DNA of 40,649 bases. It comes from CAZJYI01 sp964550025. GTDB lineage: Bacteria; Verrucomicrobiota; Kiritimatiellia; UBA8416; CAYOBW01. Each line of letters opens with the position of its first letter. The stretch's first letter is position 1. The notes beneath the pieces were generated by a model, which saw only the letters and a list, made by a program, of their open reading frames with translations, searched no databases and was not told the origin of the DNA. A program made the translations under genes and the position numbers. Below, piece by piece: positions 1-8,700 of this stretch. The DNA lies in the NCBI GenBank assembly GCA_964550025.1, contig CAZJYI010000109.1:1-40649 (forward strand), read 5' to 3'.

Positions 1-1412
1 AGCAGCGTCTTGTAGTCGGCCAGCAGCTCGTCGGGGTCACCGTGCTTGGCGTCCTCCTGGTTCGGATTTTTGATGTCCAGGTTGTAGCCGTTGGCCTTGA
101 TCTCATCGATCGACACCGACCAGGCAAGCTCGGTCTGCTTACGCCTTGCGCGTCCGGCGGGAGAGTCCTTACACCACCACTTCTTCTCCGGCTTGAACTC
201 ATTGATGTGGATGGGCTTCGTCTTGTTGTAGTTCTTCACGCCCTTGGGGTAGGGGTGCTCGTAGTACCAGATCTTTTTCGTCGGGTCGCCCTTGGTGAAG
301 AAGAGCAGGTTCGTCTTGATGCCGGTGTAGGGATTGAACACGCCGTTCGGAAGACGAACGATGGTATGCAGGTTGCACTCCTTGAGCAGATGTTCCTTGA
401 TCCGCGTCTTGACGCCCTCGCCGAACAGGGAACCGTCGGGAAGCACCATGCCGGCGCGACCGCCGGGGCGGAGCATTCGGATGATGAGCGCCAGAAAGAG
501 GTCGGCCGTCTCCCGCGTCCGGAAGCTGCGCGGGAAGTTGTTTTCGGTGCCGTCCTCTTCCATGCCGCCGAACGGGGGATTGGTGACGATACAGTGGACC
601 CGGCTCTTCGGTCCCCAGTCTTTGTACGGCTTGGCAAGATAGTTGTCGCGATGGATGAAAGAGGGATCGTCAATGCCGTGAAGCAGCATGTTGGTGGTGG
701 CGAGCATGTGCGGCAGCGGCTTCTTCTCAACACCGCACAGCGACTTCTCCATCGTGCGCTTGTCGTCGGCCGTCTTGATCTGCTTCGTGGTATCGGCAAG
801 GTGGTCAATCACACAGGTCAGGAAGCCACCCGTGCCGCAGGCCGGGTCCAGTACCTTCTCCCCAAGTTGGGGGTTCACCATCTCCACGATGAACTGGGTA
901 ACCGCACGGGGCGTGTAGTATTCCCCGGCATTCCCCGCGGACTGCAGGTCTCTCAGGATCTTCTCGTAGATATCCCCCAGCAGGTGACGGTCTGTCTTGG
1001 CCGTGAAATCGATGTCTTCCTCGATCTTGTTGGCGACCTGGCGAAGCAGGGTCCCGTTCTTCATGTAGTTGTAGCCGTCCTCGAACATGGTTCCGACGAC
1101 CCGGGCGCGCCTGTCGCTGCCGGCCGTCGTGGCGAGGCTTTTCAGCTTGGGGAACATCTCGTTGTTCACGAACTCGATCAGGTCGTCCCCGGTTTCCCCC
1201 TCGGGATCGGCGGCCCAGTTACGCCACCGAAAACGGTTTGGCATGGGTGACCTGTAGTCCGGGTCCAGCGTTTCCCACTCCTTTTCCCGGTCGTCAAAGA
1301 TCTTCATGAAGAGCATCCAAACCATCTGGCTGATGCGCTGGGCGTCGCCATCGACGCCGGTATCCTTCCGCATGATGTCCTGGATTGTCTTGACCAGTGT
1401 TGTTATCGACAT
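1..1412 (-). CDS. hsdM: Type I restriction-modification DNA methyltransferase subunit HsdM (3' end outside window)
   Basis: This is the modification subunit, which transfers a methyl group from SAM to adenine N6 in the target recognised by HsdS. About 470 residues are visible, and the frame is still open at the window edge. Family members are near 500, so only a short tail is missing. The N-terminus (MSITTLVKTIQDIMRK) and the MVWMLFMKIFDDRE helix match the HsdM N-terminal domain. SAM motif I, DPACGTGGFL, starts at D189, and catalytic motif IV, NPPF, starts at N278. The ATG at 1412 begins this conserved start. It lies 182 bp downstream of hsdR on the same strand, so the two probably form one operon, with hsdS expected beyond position 1. 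Both methylase motifs are intact, so methylation could work even if restriction does not. Confidence 0.95.
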   Translation of the reverse strand, partial: MSITTLVKTIQDIMRKDTGVDGDAQRISQMVWMLFMKIFDDREKEWETLDPDYRSPMPNRFRWRNWAADPEGETGDDLIEFVNNEMFPKLKSLATTAGSDRRARVVGTMFEDGYNYMKNGTLLRQVANKIEEDIDFTAKTDRHLLGDIYEKILRDLQSAGNAGEYYTPRAVTQFIVEMVNPQLGEKVLDPACGTGGFLTCVIDHLADTTKQIKTADDKRTMEKSLCGVEKKPLPHMLATTNMLLHGIDDPSFIHRDNYLAKPYKDWGPKSRVHCIVTNPPFGGMEEDGTENNFPRSFRTRETADLFLALIIRMLRPGGRAGMVLPDGSLFGEGVKTRIKEHLLKECNLHTIVRLPNGVFNPYTGIKTNLLFFTKGDPTKKIWYYEHPYPKGVKNYNKTKPIHINEFKPEKKWWCKDSPAGRARRKQTELAWSVSIDEIKANGYNLDIKNPNQEDAKHGDPDELLADYKTL

Positions 1413-1594
1413 CCTGTCTTCTCCAAATCAGACCTTGTAATCGTCCATACGATGGTGCTACGCTTCCAAGTGAGCGGTAAGTCCACTTCAAGGGGTCTGG
1501 GGTGCTGCCTGCCTTGCGTGGGAAATGAGCTCCAGCAAAAGACGCTTGAAGGGCGCGCTCTTTTTTCGTCTACAGGTATTGTCTGTCATACAGG

Positions 1595-3805
1595 TTACGC
1601 AGCGTAGAGCTGCTTCTCCAATTCTCTTACGGCCGCCAGGAATTGCTCCCGTCCCCCGAATGCGGACACGATCTCCACGGGTGTTCCGAGGGCGCTCAAG
1701 GGATGGACCTGCAGGATGTTGATATCCTCGATATGCTCGATCCCCTCGTCGGCATACTTGTCCAACAAGGCGTTGAGGATGGCACGAGCCCGGTTGCCGT
1801 ACTTGGCGAAGTAGTTCCTCTTTCTCACATTCGCGGCACGTTCCAGCCGGGTCAACGGGGGTTGGTCCCAGGCGACGTGACACACGAGATCGAACGGGTC
1901 GAGCTCACGTCCTACTTCCTCGGCCAGGGCGTCGAGCAAGACGCCCCGCGCTTCGAGCTCCCCGATCAATGCCGACTTCCGTTCCGCGTCGGTCCACGCG
2001 GTGAGAAAGGCATCGAGCGAAGCGTACTCCTTGCGGACGGAGCCGCGGGTGTAGTCCTTCAATGATTCGGTGATGAGCTTCCCATCAGTCCCGTAGTACT
2101 GGACACGCTCCTTCACCACCATCACGGGTACATCGGGAATGACATACTTGAGCCGCTTTGGGCCGGGTCCGGGTGACGGGGATTCCGGCGGCCCGCCTTC
2201 GGGCGCATCATCGGTGTCCCCACCACTCCCGGGTTCATCCTCGTCAACGTCGGGCGGAACCGGGGGCTCATCAGGACCCGGCTCGTAGACTTGCACGGGA
2301 TCGCCGTCAAAATCGGGGTCGGCAAACAACTCCGTTGCCTTCTTGAAGTCCATGATGGTGAAGAAGAGCTTGTCGTATTCCTCGCGGATCCGAGTGCCCC
2401 TGCCGATGATCTGCTTGAAGAGCGTCATGGACTCGATGCGCTGGTCGAGGACAATCAACTTGCAGGTCTGGGCATCCACACCCGTGGAAAGCAGTCTCGA
2501 CGTGGTCACGACGACAGGATGGCGGCTCTCGGGGTCAATGAAGTTGTCCAGCTCCATCTTGCCCTGAGTGTCGTCCCCCGTGATCCGCATGATGTACTTG
2601 GAGTTTTCCGCAACCAGGTCCGCGTTCTCGTTCACCAGGGCCCGCCGCATCCGTTCTGCATGATCGATGTCTTCACAGAACAGGATGGCCTTCCCATAGC
2701 GGTCGGTCATCTTGAGGAACTGGCTGACTCTCGCCGCCACCAATTCGGTTCGCTTCTCGAGCACAAGCGTCCGGTCAAAATCGCGTTGGTTGTAGACGCG
2801 ATCCTCAACCAGCCTGCCGTGTTTGTCGCGCTTGCCCGCGGGCGGGCGCCAGCCCTCCAAGTCCTTGTCGATGTCGATACGGACTACCTTGTAGGGCGCG
2901 AGAAAGCCGTCTTCGATCCCCTGCCGGAGCGAATAGGTGTAGATCGGGTCTCCGAAGTAGTCGATATTGGAGACCTCCTTCGTCTCCTTCGGCGTGGCTG
3001 TCATGCCGATCTGGGTTGCGGAACTGAAGTACTCCAACACCTCGCGCCAGGCGGAGTCGGCCGCGGCACTGCCGCGGTGGCACTCGTCAACGACAACGAG
3101 GTCGAAGAACCTCGAGGAGAACTGCTTGTAGATGTTCTTCTCTTCCTCCGACCCGGTAACGGCCTGGTAGAGCGACAGGTACACCCCGTAAGACTTGTCG
3201 ATCTGGCGCTTGCGGATCTTCGTCATGAACGACGAAAAGGGCTTGAAGTCGTTGACCCGGGTCTGGTCAACGAGGATGTTCCGGTCCGCGAGGAAGAGGA
3301 TTCGTTTCTTCAGCCCCGCCTGCCGGAGGCGCCAGATGATCTGGAACGCGGTGTACGTCTTCCCTGTCCCGGTTGCCATGACGAGAAGGATGCGGTCTTG
3401 CCCCTTGGCAACGGCTTCCACCGTCCTATTCACGGCGGTCTGCTGGTAATACCGCGGTTCCTTCCCGCCGGCATCAGCATGGTAGTCCTGGGCAATGACG
3501 GCTTCCTCAGGAGATCCGATGCTCCTGGCAGCGCAGTATCTCTGCCACAGGACTTCCGGGGGAGGGAAAGAACCAAGTGGGATCTCTGTCTCAACTGTCC
3601 CGGTCGTCACTGTGCGATCATGTGCAAGAAAGGCATCGCCGTTCGTACTGAACGCGAACGGCACATCCAGGCACTCGGCATAGTCCAGAGCCTGCTGCAT
3701 CCCCGCGCCAACCGAATGGTTGTTCTCCTTGGCTTCGATAACCGCGATCGGAATGCCCGGTTTGTGGTACAGAACGTAGTCCGGCCGCTTCAGGCTTATT
3801 GGCAA
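1595..3805 (-). CDS. hsdR: Type I restriction endonuclease subunit HsdR, N-terminally truncated
   Basis: This is the ATP-dependent translocase and nuclease subunit of a type I system (EcoEI-like R family), 736 residues as read. It opens with the nuclease core: D9 and E24-A-K26 fit motifs II and III of the PD-(D/E)XK fold. The helicase follows, with Walker A GTGKT (146-150), a DECH box (240-243), GMTATPK near 267-273 and QIIGRGTR. An acidic, proline-rich linker leads to an EcoEI-type C-terminal domain. Relatives carry some 50 more residues before the conserved D-Y-V-L segment, including nuclease motif I. Here the only start is a TTG at 3805 with no Shine-Dalgarno, and an in-frame TGA lies eight codons further up. 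The missing part is replaced by the upstream region of the divergent sulfatase gene. Identity is certain; whether it still cuts DNA is doubtful. Confidence 0.9.
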   Translation of the reverse strand: MPISLKRPDYVLYHKPGIPIAVIEAKENNHSVGAGMQQALDYAECLDVPFAFSTNGDAFLAHDRTVTTGTVETEIPLGSFPPPEVLWQRYCAARSIGSPEEAVIAQDYHADAGGKEPRYYQQTAVNRTVEAVAKGQDRILLVMATGTGKTYTAFQIIWRLRQAGLKKRILFLADRNILVDQTRVNDFKPFSSFMTKIRKRQIDKSYGVYLSLYQAVTGSEEEKNIYKQFSSRFFDLVVVDECHRGSAAADSAWREVLEYFSSATQIGMTATPKETKEVSNIDYFGDPIYTYSLRQGIEDGFLAPYKVVRIDIDKDLEGWRPPAGKRDKHGRLVEDRVYNQRDFDRTLVLEKRTELVAARVSQFLKMTDRYGKAILFCEDIDHAERMRRALVNENADLVAENSKYIMRITGDDTQGKMELDNFIDPESRHPVVVTTSRLLSTGVDAQTCKLIVLDQRIESMTLFKQIIGRGTRIREEYDKLFFTIMDFKKATELFADPDFDGDPVQVYEPGPDEPPVPPDVDEDEPGSGGDTDDAPEGGPPESPSPGPGPKRLKYVIPDVPVMVVKERVQYYGTDGKLITESLKDYTRGSVRKEYASLDAFLTAWTDAERKSALIGELEARGVLLDALAEEVGRELDPFDLVCHVAWDQPPLTRLERAANVRKRNYFAKYGNRARAILNALLDKYADEGIEHIEDINILQVHPLSALGTPVEIVSAFGGREQFLAAVRELEKQLYAA

Positions 3806-3836
3806 AGTAGAGGGCGGCTCTGGTCAGCTCTCGTCC

Positions 3837-3869
3837 TTGCATCCTGGCCGTGAGGATGTACCATTCTCC
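3837..3869 (+). promoter_or_regulatory. 33-bp upstream element, copy 1 (sulfatase gene)
   Basis: The element starts TTGCATCCTGGCCGTGAGG and ends ATTCTCC, nine bases before the sulfatase ATG. It matches 8827-8859, upstream of the tri-heme protein gene, at about 29 of 33 positions. All the differences fall in the middle of the second half. The conserved blocks lie roughly where -35 and -10 regions or an operator would be. It does not match the sigma-70 consensus, nor sigma-54, because GC is missing ten bases after GG. Its role as promoter or regulator site is inferred from repetition and position. Confidence 0.5.
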
Positions 3870-3877
3870 ATCTGAAC

Positions 3878-6169
3878 ATGAAACGCTTCGTTGCCAGCCT
3901 GGCCATAGTCTGTGCCCTGGGTGCGGGTTCGAGAGGGGACGCCGCTCCCGCGGCCAGGAATGTGCTTTTCATCTGCGTGGACGATCTGCGGCCGGAGCTG
4001 AACTGTTACGGCAAGTCGCAGATCGTGTCGCCGAATATCGACCGTTTAGCGGCGGGTGGTTTCCAGTTCAATCGCGCCTACATCCAGCAGGCGATCTGCT
4101 CGCCCTCCCGCACCAGCCTGATGACCGGCCTGCGGCCGGACTCGACCCTGGTGTACGAGCTGGTTACGCATTTTCGCGATACGGTGCCGTGGGTCGAGAC
4201 CATGCCGCAGTACTTCGCGAAGCACGGCTACCATTCCGCCGGTATCGGCAAGATCTACCACGGCAACCTGAACGACGAACTGTCCTGGAGCGAACCGTGG
4301 GTCAGCGGAGGCGGCGCGCATTACGCCATCACGTCAAATGGCCTTAACAAAGCCGCGACGGAAAACGCGGACGTGTCCGACAACACCTACAAAGACGGCG
4401 CGGTCACCGAAGTCGCCGTGGCCAAGCTGGCCGAGTTGAGGACGAAGCAGCCGTTCTTTTACGCCGTCGGTTATCGCAAGCCGCACCTGCCGTTCACCGC
4501 GCCCAAGACCTACTGGGATCTCTACGACACGCCGGACCTGGAGCTACCCTACACGCGGCAGCACGCGGTCGACGCCGCCTCGTATGCCTACACTGACTGG
4601 GGTGAGCTGCGCAGCTACTACGGCATTCCCGCCAACGGGCCGGTTTCGCTCGACCAGGAGAAGGAGCTCATTCACGCCTACTACGCCTGCGTCTCCTACG
4701 TCGACAAGCTGATCGGCGATCTGCTCGCGGCGCTGGAGAGCGAGGGGCTGGCCGGCAACACGATCGTCGTGCTGTGGGGGGATCACGGCTGGCACCTTGG
4801 GAACCAGAACCAGTGGTGCAAGCACACCAACTTCGAGCGCGCCACGCGCATTCCCATGATCATCCGGGTGCCGTGGATGAGCGGCGGGCAGCAGCTCGGT
4901 CAGCTCGTGGAGTCCGTCGATCTATATCCCACGCTGACCGAGCTGTGCGGACTGCCGCAGCCCAGCCACCTCCAGGGAGACAGCCTCGTGCCGCTGCTCG
5001 AGAACCCGACCCTCCCCGGTGACGACCATGCCCTGAGCCAGTACCCGCGCAGCGGCACGATGGGCTACAGCATGCGCACCGACCGCCATCGCTACACGGA
5101 ATGGCGCGTCAGGAATTCGAGCACCGTCATGGCGCGCGAGTTGTACGACTACGACCTGGATCCCGGGGAAGGCACGAACGTGGTCGACCGCGCCGCATAC
5201 GCGGTCACCGCTTCAAACCTGGCCGTCCGGATGGAGGCGCGCCTGGGTGAATTGAGTCCGGCCACCGGTGGGTCGGCGGCACAGCTTCTCGCCAACAACG
5301 AGTTTGACCACGGGCTGACGAATTGGGCACAGACGGCGAGCGGGTCGGCGGAAGTCTCGTTCAACGTTCTCCCCGGCGACGGGGGCAACGGGCTGGGGGA
5401 TGATCCCCTCCTGCACGTGGCTATTACAAACGGAACTGAGAACACCTACCGAGTGGCCATCGAGCAGACCGTGCCGGCACAGAGCAACAGGCTATACACC
5501 ATCCGGTTCCGTGCTCGCGCGGCGACAAACCGGAGCATCAAGATCCTCTGGCGCAACAAGAACAACGCCGCGGGCGCCTGTCTCAACCTCGTCGTCCCGA
5601 TAGATGCGCAGAGCCGGCTCTACGAGTTCTCTAACCTGGGCCTGAGCATGACCAACGCCGCCGACCCGGATGCCGAGATTCGCGTTCAGTTCGGCGGCGA
5701 CAACGCCGACGTGTGGATCGACTCGCTCGAGGTCTACGCGCTGACTTCGTTCGCTACGGCACTGCGGGATGCGGGGCTGAGCGGGGCCGACGCCCTGCTC
5801 TACGCCGATGCGGACGGCGACCGCACGGGCAACCTTTTCGAGTACGCATTCAATATGAACATGCGGGCCGCCGATCGCATCCCGCTCGCGCCGGGCATCG
5901 GCACCAACGGCGTTCCGCATATCGCCGTGGTTGGCGATGCCGGTCCGCGGGCGTTGGAGATGGAGTTCATGCGTCGCAGGGGCGCCTATGACCTGGTGTA
6001 TGCACCCGAGTTCCGCGGCGACCTGATATCAGGCGCTTGGACCACGGCGACGAACGAAACCGTGACGCCCATTGACGCCGACTGGGAACGCGTGCGGGTG
6101 CGCGACCGGGAGACGACGGTCACCGCCGCCGCCCGTTTCGGCAGAGTCCGCGTACGGATCGAGCCGTGA
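3878..6169 (+). CDS. Secreted sulfatase (iduronate-2-sulfatase-like) with C-terminal CBM-like and PVC-type regions
   Basis: This predicted type I sulfatase removes sulfate esters from a glycan outside the cytoplasm. A signal peptide covers about residues 1-22. The metal-binding D35-D36 pair sits in FICVDDLRPE. The formylglycine motif is CSPSR, with C74 as the residue to be oxidised. GKIYHG and the late DHGWHLG motif match the iduronate-2-sulfatase-like group. The catalytic region ends near residue 460. Residues 465-620 look like a jelly-roll carbohydrate-binding domain (NNEFDHGLTNW at its start, VWIDSLEVYAL at its end). Residues 625-763 resemble the C-terminal region of many Verrucomicrobia/Kiritimatiellota secreted proteins (DADGDRTGNLFEYAFNM, then a GAWTTATNE strand). 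At 763 residues it is well above the usual 450-550. It diverges from hsdR. The substrate cannot be read from the sequence. Confidence 0.9.
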   Translation: MKRFVASLAIVCALGAGSRGDAAPAARNVLFICVDDLRPELNCYGKSQIVSPNIDRLAAGGFQFNRAYIQQAICSPSRTSLMTGLRPDSTLVYELVTHFRDTVPWVETMPQYFAKHGYHSAGIGKIYHGNLNDELSWSEPWVSGGGAHYAITSNGLNKAATENADVSDNTYKDGAVTEVAVAKLAELRTKQPFFYAVGYRKPHLPFTAPKTYWDLYDTPDLELPYTRQHAVDAASYAYTDWGELRSYYGIPANGPVSLDQEKELIHAYYACVSYVDKLIGDLLAALESEGLAGNTIVVLWGDHGWHLGNQNQWCKHTNFERATRIPMIIRVPWMSGGQQLGQLVESVDLYPTLTELCGLPQPSHLQGDSLVPLLENPTLPGDDHALSQYPRSGTMGYSMRTDRHRYTEWRVRNSSTVMARELYDYDLDPGEGTNVVDRAAYAVTASNLAVRMEARLGELSPATGGSAAQLLANNEFDHGLTNWAQTASGSAEVSFNVLPGDGGNGLGDDPLLHVAITNGTENTYRVAIEQTVPAQSNRLYTIRFRARAATNRSIKILWRNKNNAAGACLNLVVPIDAQSRLYEFSNLGLSMTNAADPDAEIRVQFGGDNADVWIDSLEVYALTSFATALRDAGLSGADALLYADADGDRTGNLFEYAFNMNMRAADRIPLAPGIGTNGVPHIAVVGDAGPRALEMEFMRRRGAYDLVYAPEFRGDLISGAWTTATNETVTPIDADWERVRVRDRETTVTAAARFGRVRVRIEP

Positions 6170-6300
6170 GCAATTCTCCTGCCGGCGCGCTGCAGGGCTA
6201 CGATCCCGGCGAGGCGCCCACCTTCCGCCGGCCGCCCGAAGTCATCAAGACCTTCAAGCGGATCGAGGCCGAGCGGGCGGCGAAACGGAGAAAGCAGTAG
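6166..6300 (+). CDS. Possible 44-residue small ORF overlapping the sulfatase stop
   Basis: A GTG at 6166 overlaps the sulfatase TGA and opens a 44-codon frame ending in TAG at 6300. The product is basic at its end (FKRIEAERAAKRRKQ) and has a PPEVIKTFKRIEAER stretch. I think this resembles the tails of some PVC sulfatases, but I cannot name a family. It could be translationally coupled, or it could be the remnant of an older sulfatase 3' end left in another frame. There is no Shine-Dalgarno of note. Treat it as tentative. Confidence 0.25.
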   Translation: MSNSPAGALQGYDPGEAPTFRRPPEVIKTFKRIEAERAAKRRKQ

Positions 6301-6401
6301 GTCGGCGCGGCCTGCCACGGCGTAGCGCAGCGAAGACGGGAGTACTGTCCTATGGGTTCCACGGCAATACTCAGGCCCTGTTCGCAAAGGGTTGCGCCCA
6401 T

Positions 6402-6809
6402 CTATTCCGAGGGCACCCAATCCTCAACGGTCAACCCGGAGACGCGGCGGAACTCCCGGGTATTGTGCGTTACAAGCGTGAAACCGCGCGATCGAGCCGT
6501 CGCTGCAATGATCAGGTCGTTAGGACCGATGATCTCGCCGCGGTTCTCCAGCTCAAAACGGATAGCGGCATAGTGTTCGGCGGCGACATTATCGAACGAT
6601 ATCGTGGCATAGGGGGCAAGGAACTTCACCACTATGGTCTTCGTTCGTTGCGGGCGAGCACTCCGTGCGGCGCCATGAAGGAGCTCCGCGCGGACGATGG
6701 CAGGCACTGTGATGTCGGCAGGCGTTCGTGCTGCGAACTCCGCGGACAGCCCCTCATGTTTCCCCTTCATGGCATCGATGCAGGTGTTCGTGTCCAGGCA
6801 ATAGACCAC
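6402..6809 (-). CDS. vapC: PIN-domain ribonuclease toxin VapC
   Basis: This 135-residue PIN-domain protein is the toxin of a type II toxin-antitoxin pair. VapC toxins cleave specific RNAs, often tRNA, with an acid cluster that binds Mg2+ or Mn2+. Visible here are D6 in CLDTNTCID, E42 in RAELLHGA, D98 in GPNDLIIAA, and the late THNTREF segment (N116, E119). Length and motif order are normal for VapC. The GTG start at 6809 shares one base with the TAG stop of the antitoxin gene (TAGTG), so the two are translationally coupled. The pair lies between the sulfatase and a beta-helix gene, a typical place for a toxin-antitoxin cassette. Confidence 0.92.
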   Translation of the reverse strand: MVYCLDTNTCIDAMKGKHEGLSAEFAARTPADITVPAIVRAELLHGAARSARPQRTKTIVVKFLAPYATISFDNVAAEHYAAIRFELENRGEIIGPNDLIIAATARSRGFTLVTHNTREFRRVSGLTVEDWVPSE

Positions 6810-7039
6810 TACAGCGTGTTCCTTTCGAGGTCGAGGGACACCTCGCCCTGGCTCGGACGTTCCATGTCGGACTCAGAAAGGGCACCAAACAAGTCAAAGT
6901 AGTCTGCGGGCCACGAGCGACTAGCCGCCACAGTGAGCTTCAAACGGGCCCAACGCGACACCGACATCCGCTCCCGCCTGGCAGCCGTTCTCACGCTCCG
7001 CAACGCCTCTTCGTCCAGGTAGATCGTCAACTGACTCAT
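6809..7039 (-). CDS. vapB: Ribbon-helix-helix antitoxin VapB
   Basis: This 76-residue antitoxin pairs with the downstream VapC. The N-terminal MSQLTIYLDEEALRSV strand plus helix and the following MSVSRWARLKL helix form a ribbon-helix-helix DNA-binding fold. The C-terminal WPADYFDLFGAL segment is the part expected to wrap around the toxin's active site. I chose the ATG at 7039, which begins the RHH strand and follows a GGGAGAAG Shine-Dalgarno. An in-frame start further up would add residues that do not fit the family. VapB dimers usually repress their own operon, and a candidate promoter lies just upstream. Confidence 0.85.
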   Translation of the reverse strand: MSQLTIYLDEEALRSVRTAARRERMSVSRWARLKLTVAASRSWPADYFDLFGALSESDMERPSQGEVSLDLERNTL

Positions 7040-7068
7040 GACTGCTTCTCCCCATAGCATCCACAATC

Positions 7069-7097
7069 ATGGTAACGTAACAGCCGAAGCGGTACAA
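7069..7097 (-). promoter_or_regulatory. Candidate vapBC promoter
   Basis: On the minus strand TTGTAC and TACCAT are separated by 17 bp, some 30 bp before the vapB start. The direct repeat GTTACGTTAC overlaps the -10 side and could be bound by VapB. The match to sigma-70 consensus is moderate, and the assignment rests on position. Confidence 0.35.
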
Positions 7098-7282
7098 GTA
7101 TAATTGCACATATATGTTCTACAGCCATTTGCGGCCCGGACCTTCCCGGTTCAGGAGGGGGGTGTCCCTTCCCGATCCCAAAGGGATCGCCACGCTGAGT
7201 TCACGCTTCTGCACGTAGAGACGGCGCACACGTCTGACCTGCGACTTGAGCCTGGCCCCGGCCCGCCTTGTTTGGACACTGG

Positions 7283-8530
7283 TTATTCCATCCCTCTCAC
7301 CCGGTAGAACGCATTTCCATCCCCCGCCGGCTCCTCCCACTCGACGGCATCCCCGGCATTGGACCACGCCCCACCGGTCAGATCCTCCGTTCGCTCGAGC
7401 TGCAACCGCAGCCGCAACCACCCGTTGCTCGTCCGCACCATCATCGCTCCCATGTTCAGGTCGAGGATCGAGTTGGAGGTGAAGAGATCGTAGGCGGTGG
7501 GGTTGGCGGTGACGTTGGATTCGCCATGAGCGATGATGTGGGATTCGTCGTATAGAGGGAGGTGTCCCAGCGCTACCTCGTCCGCGTCCGAACGGCCGTC
7601 GCCGTCGCAGTCCGTCGCGGCGGGATCGTACTCGTGCGCCCCCATATCGCTCAACGCGACGCTGTCGAAATCGCCGTCAAGCGGCCTCGTGGTGCCGCCA
7701 AAAGCCGTGACATGTCCCGGCAGTGTGTTTGCCGTATCGATGCACGGGGAGTCGATCCGCAGGCGCAGGTCGCCCGCCCCAAGCCCCATGAATTGCGGAT
7801 CATTCGTAATGTTGCCTTCTCCGCTCACCGCGGGCGTCGTACAGCAATACTCGACAGTATCGGTGCTGTGCACGTTCCCATTCGTGTTGAAATAGACGAT
7901 GCTGTTCAGGAGCGTTCCCTCGTCCGACAGGACACCTCCGCCGCCGGCAGGCCCCGTCGTCGAATTGTTAACGATCGTACAGTGTCGCACTGTTCCACCT
8001 TGGTACAGGTACACTCCGCCGCCCCCGTAGTCGGTCGAATTGCCGCTGATGATGCAGTTTTCCAGCATGCCGCCATAGTTGCAGTACGCGCCGCCGCCCC
8101 TGCCGCCCGTGTTCCCGGTGATGACGCAGTTCGAGACCGTGCCGCCGAACCAGAAGTGCACCCCGCCGCCCAATTCGCCTTTCGCGTTGCGAATCGTGAA
8201 CCCCTCAACCACGGCGCCTGCCCCGATATAGAGTCCCCGGATCTTCCCAGCCCCGTCTACGGTTGTTGCGGACGGGCCGTTGACACTTCTCACCGTGACG
8301 GCCTTCTGAACGGTCACCGTCGTCCGGGGGCGAAAGACCCCGTTGGTTACCAGCACGGTGTCGCCGGGATCGGCAGCATCTACGCCGTCCTGGATCTCGC
8401 GAAACGCCGTTTCCCAACTGGATCCCGGCCCATTGTGCGGGCTGCGGTTCCAGACATGGACCGTCGCACCGTGTCCCCTCCGGGCACAGGCCAGCAATAC
8501 AACCGCACAGAACCACGTCATGCTCTTCAT
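7283..8530 (-). CDS. Secreted right-handed parallel beta-helix protein with PVC C-terminal module
   Basis: This 415-residue exported protein has a signal peptide (MKSMTWFCAVVLLAC, cleaved near GHGA) and a pectate-lyase-like opening (SWETAFREIQDGVDAADPGDTVLV). Its beta-helix coils carry GGG and N-C/N-T steps (VSNCVITGN, LENCIISGN, VRHCTIVNN). A conserved SPCIDTA...RPLDGD...DMGAHEYD segment follows, then a Ca2+-binding thrombospondin-3-like loop (DCDGDGRSDADE). The last 75 residues or so hold the TSNSILDLNMGAMMV...LQLERTEDL...FYRVRG module shared with the genes at 14134 and 16600. Such helices bind or cleave polysaccharides, or form surface adhesins; no catalytic residues can be assigned. The ATG at 8530 is preceded by GGAGG and begins the same signal peptide as the paralogue at 17633. 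Confidence 0.85.
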   Translation of the reverse strand: MKSMTWFCAVVLLACARRGHGATVHVWNRSPHNGPGSSWETAFREIQDGVDAADPGDTVLVTNGVFRPRTTVTVQKAVTVRSVNGPSATTVDGAGKIRGLYIGAGAVVEGFTIRNAKGELGGGVHFWFGGTVSNCVITGNTGGRGGGAYCNYGGMLENCIISGNSTDYGGGGVYLYQGGTVRHCTIVNNSTTGPAGGGGVLSDEGTLLNSIVYFNTNGNVHSTDTVEYCCTTPAVSGEGNITNDPQFMGLGAGDLRLRIDSPCIDTANTLPGHVTAFGGTTRPLDGDFDSVALSDMGAHEYDPAATDCDGDGRSDADEVALGHLPLYDESHIIAHGESNVTANPTAYDLFTSNSILDLNMGAMMVRTSNGWLRLRLQLERTEDLTGGAWSNAGDAVEWEEPAGDGNAFYRVRGME

Positions 8531-8585
8531 GGTAACCTCCACGCAGACACCACAGCTCTGCACAATGCATGCTGCGACATAGGGC

Positions 8586-8614
8586 ATGATAGCGCTCGAA
8601 AGCGGGAGCCGCAA
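8586..8614 (-). promoter_or_regulatory. Promoter of beta-helix gene at 7283-8530
   Basis: On the minus strand TTGCGG and TATCAT are 17 bp apart, 56 bp before the ATG. The 18 bases GCTTTCGAGCGCTATCAT, covering the inner spacer and -10, recur exactly at 17684-17701 upstream of the paralogous pseudogene, where the -35 TTGCGG is also kept. Sequence and spacing fit a sigma-70-type promoter. The GAGCGCTA stretch may also hold an operator. Confidence 0.65.
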
Positions 8615-8700
8615 GGCAGGTTTGCTGTACATCCATGTGGTCACACCCACGACCATAGGTCATCACATGTCGTGTTCGCAGTCACGCAATGCCGCTCCTC

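Noticed and set aside
42..1250. Plus-strand open frame of about 400 codons at the left edge
   Set aside because: It is antisense to hsdM, whose methylase motifs are unmistakable. The plus-strand frame at 2291-3853 is likewise antisense to hsdR.
1488..1586. 33-codon minus-strand frame between hsdR and hsdM
   Set aside because: No Shine-Dalgarno, no recognisable similarity, and composition like untranslated spacer.
3837..3869. Reading the 33-bp element as a sigma-54 promoter
   Set aside because: Ten bases after the GG neither copy has the required GC (GT in one, TT in the other).
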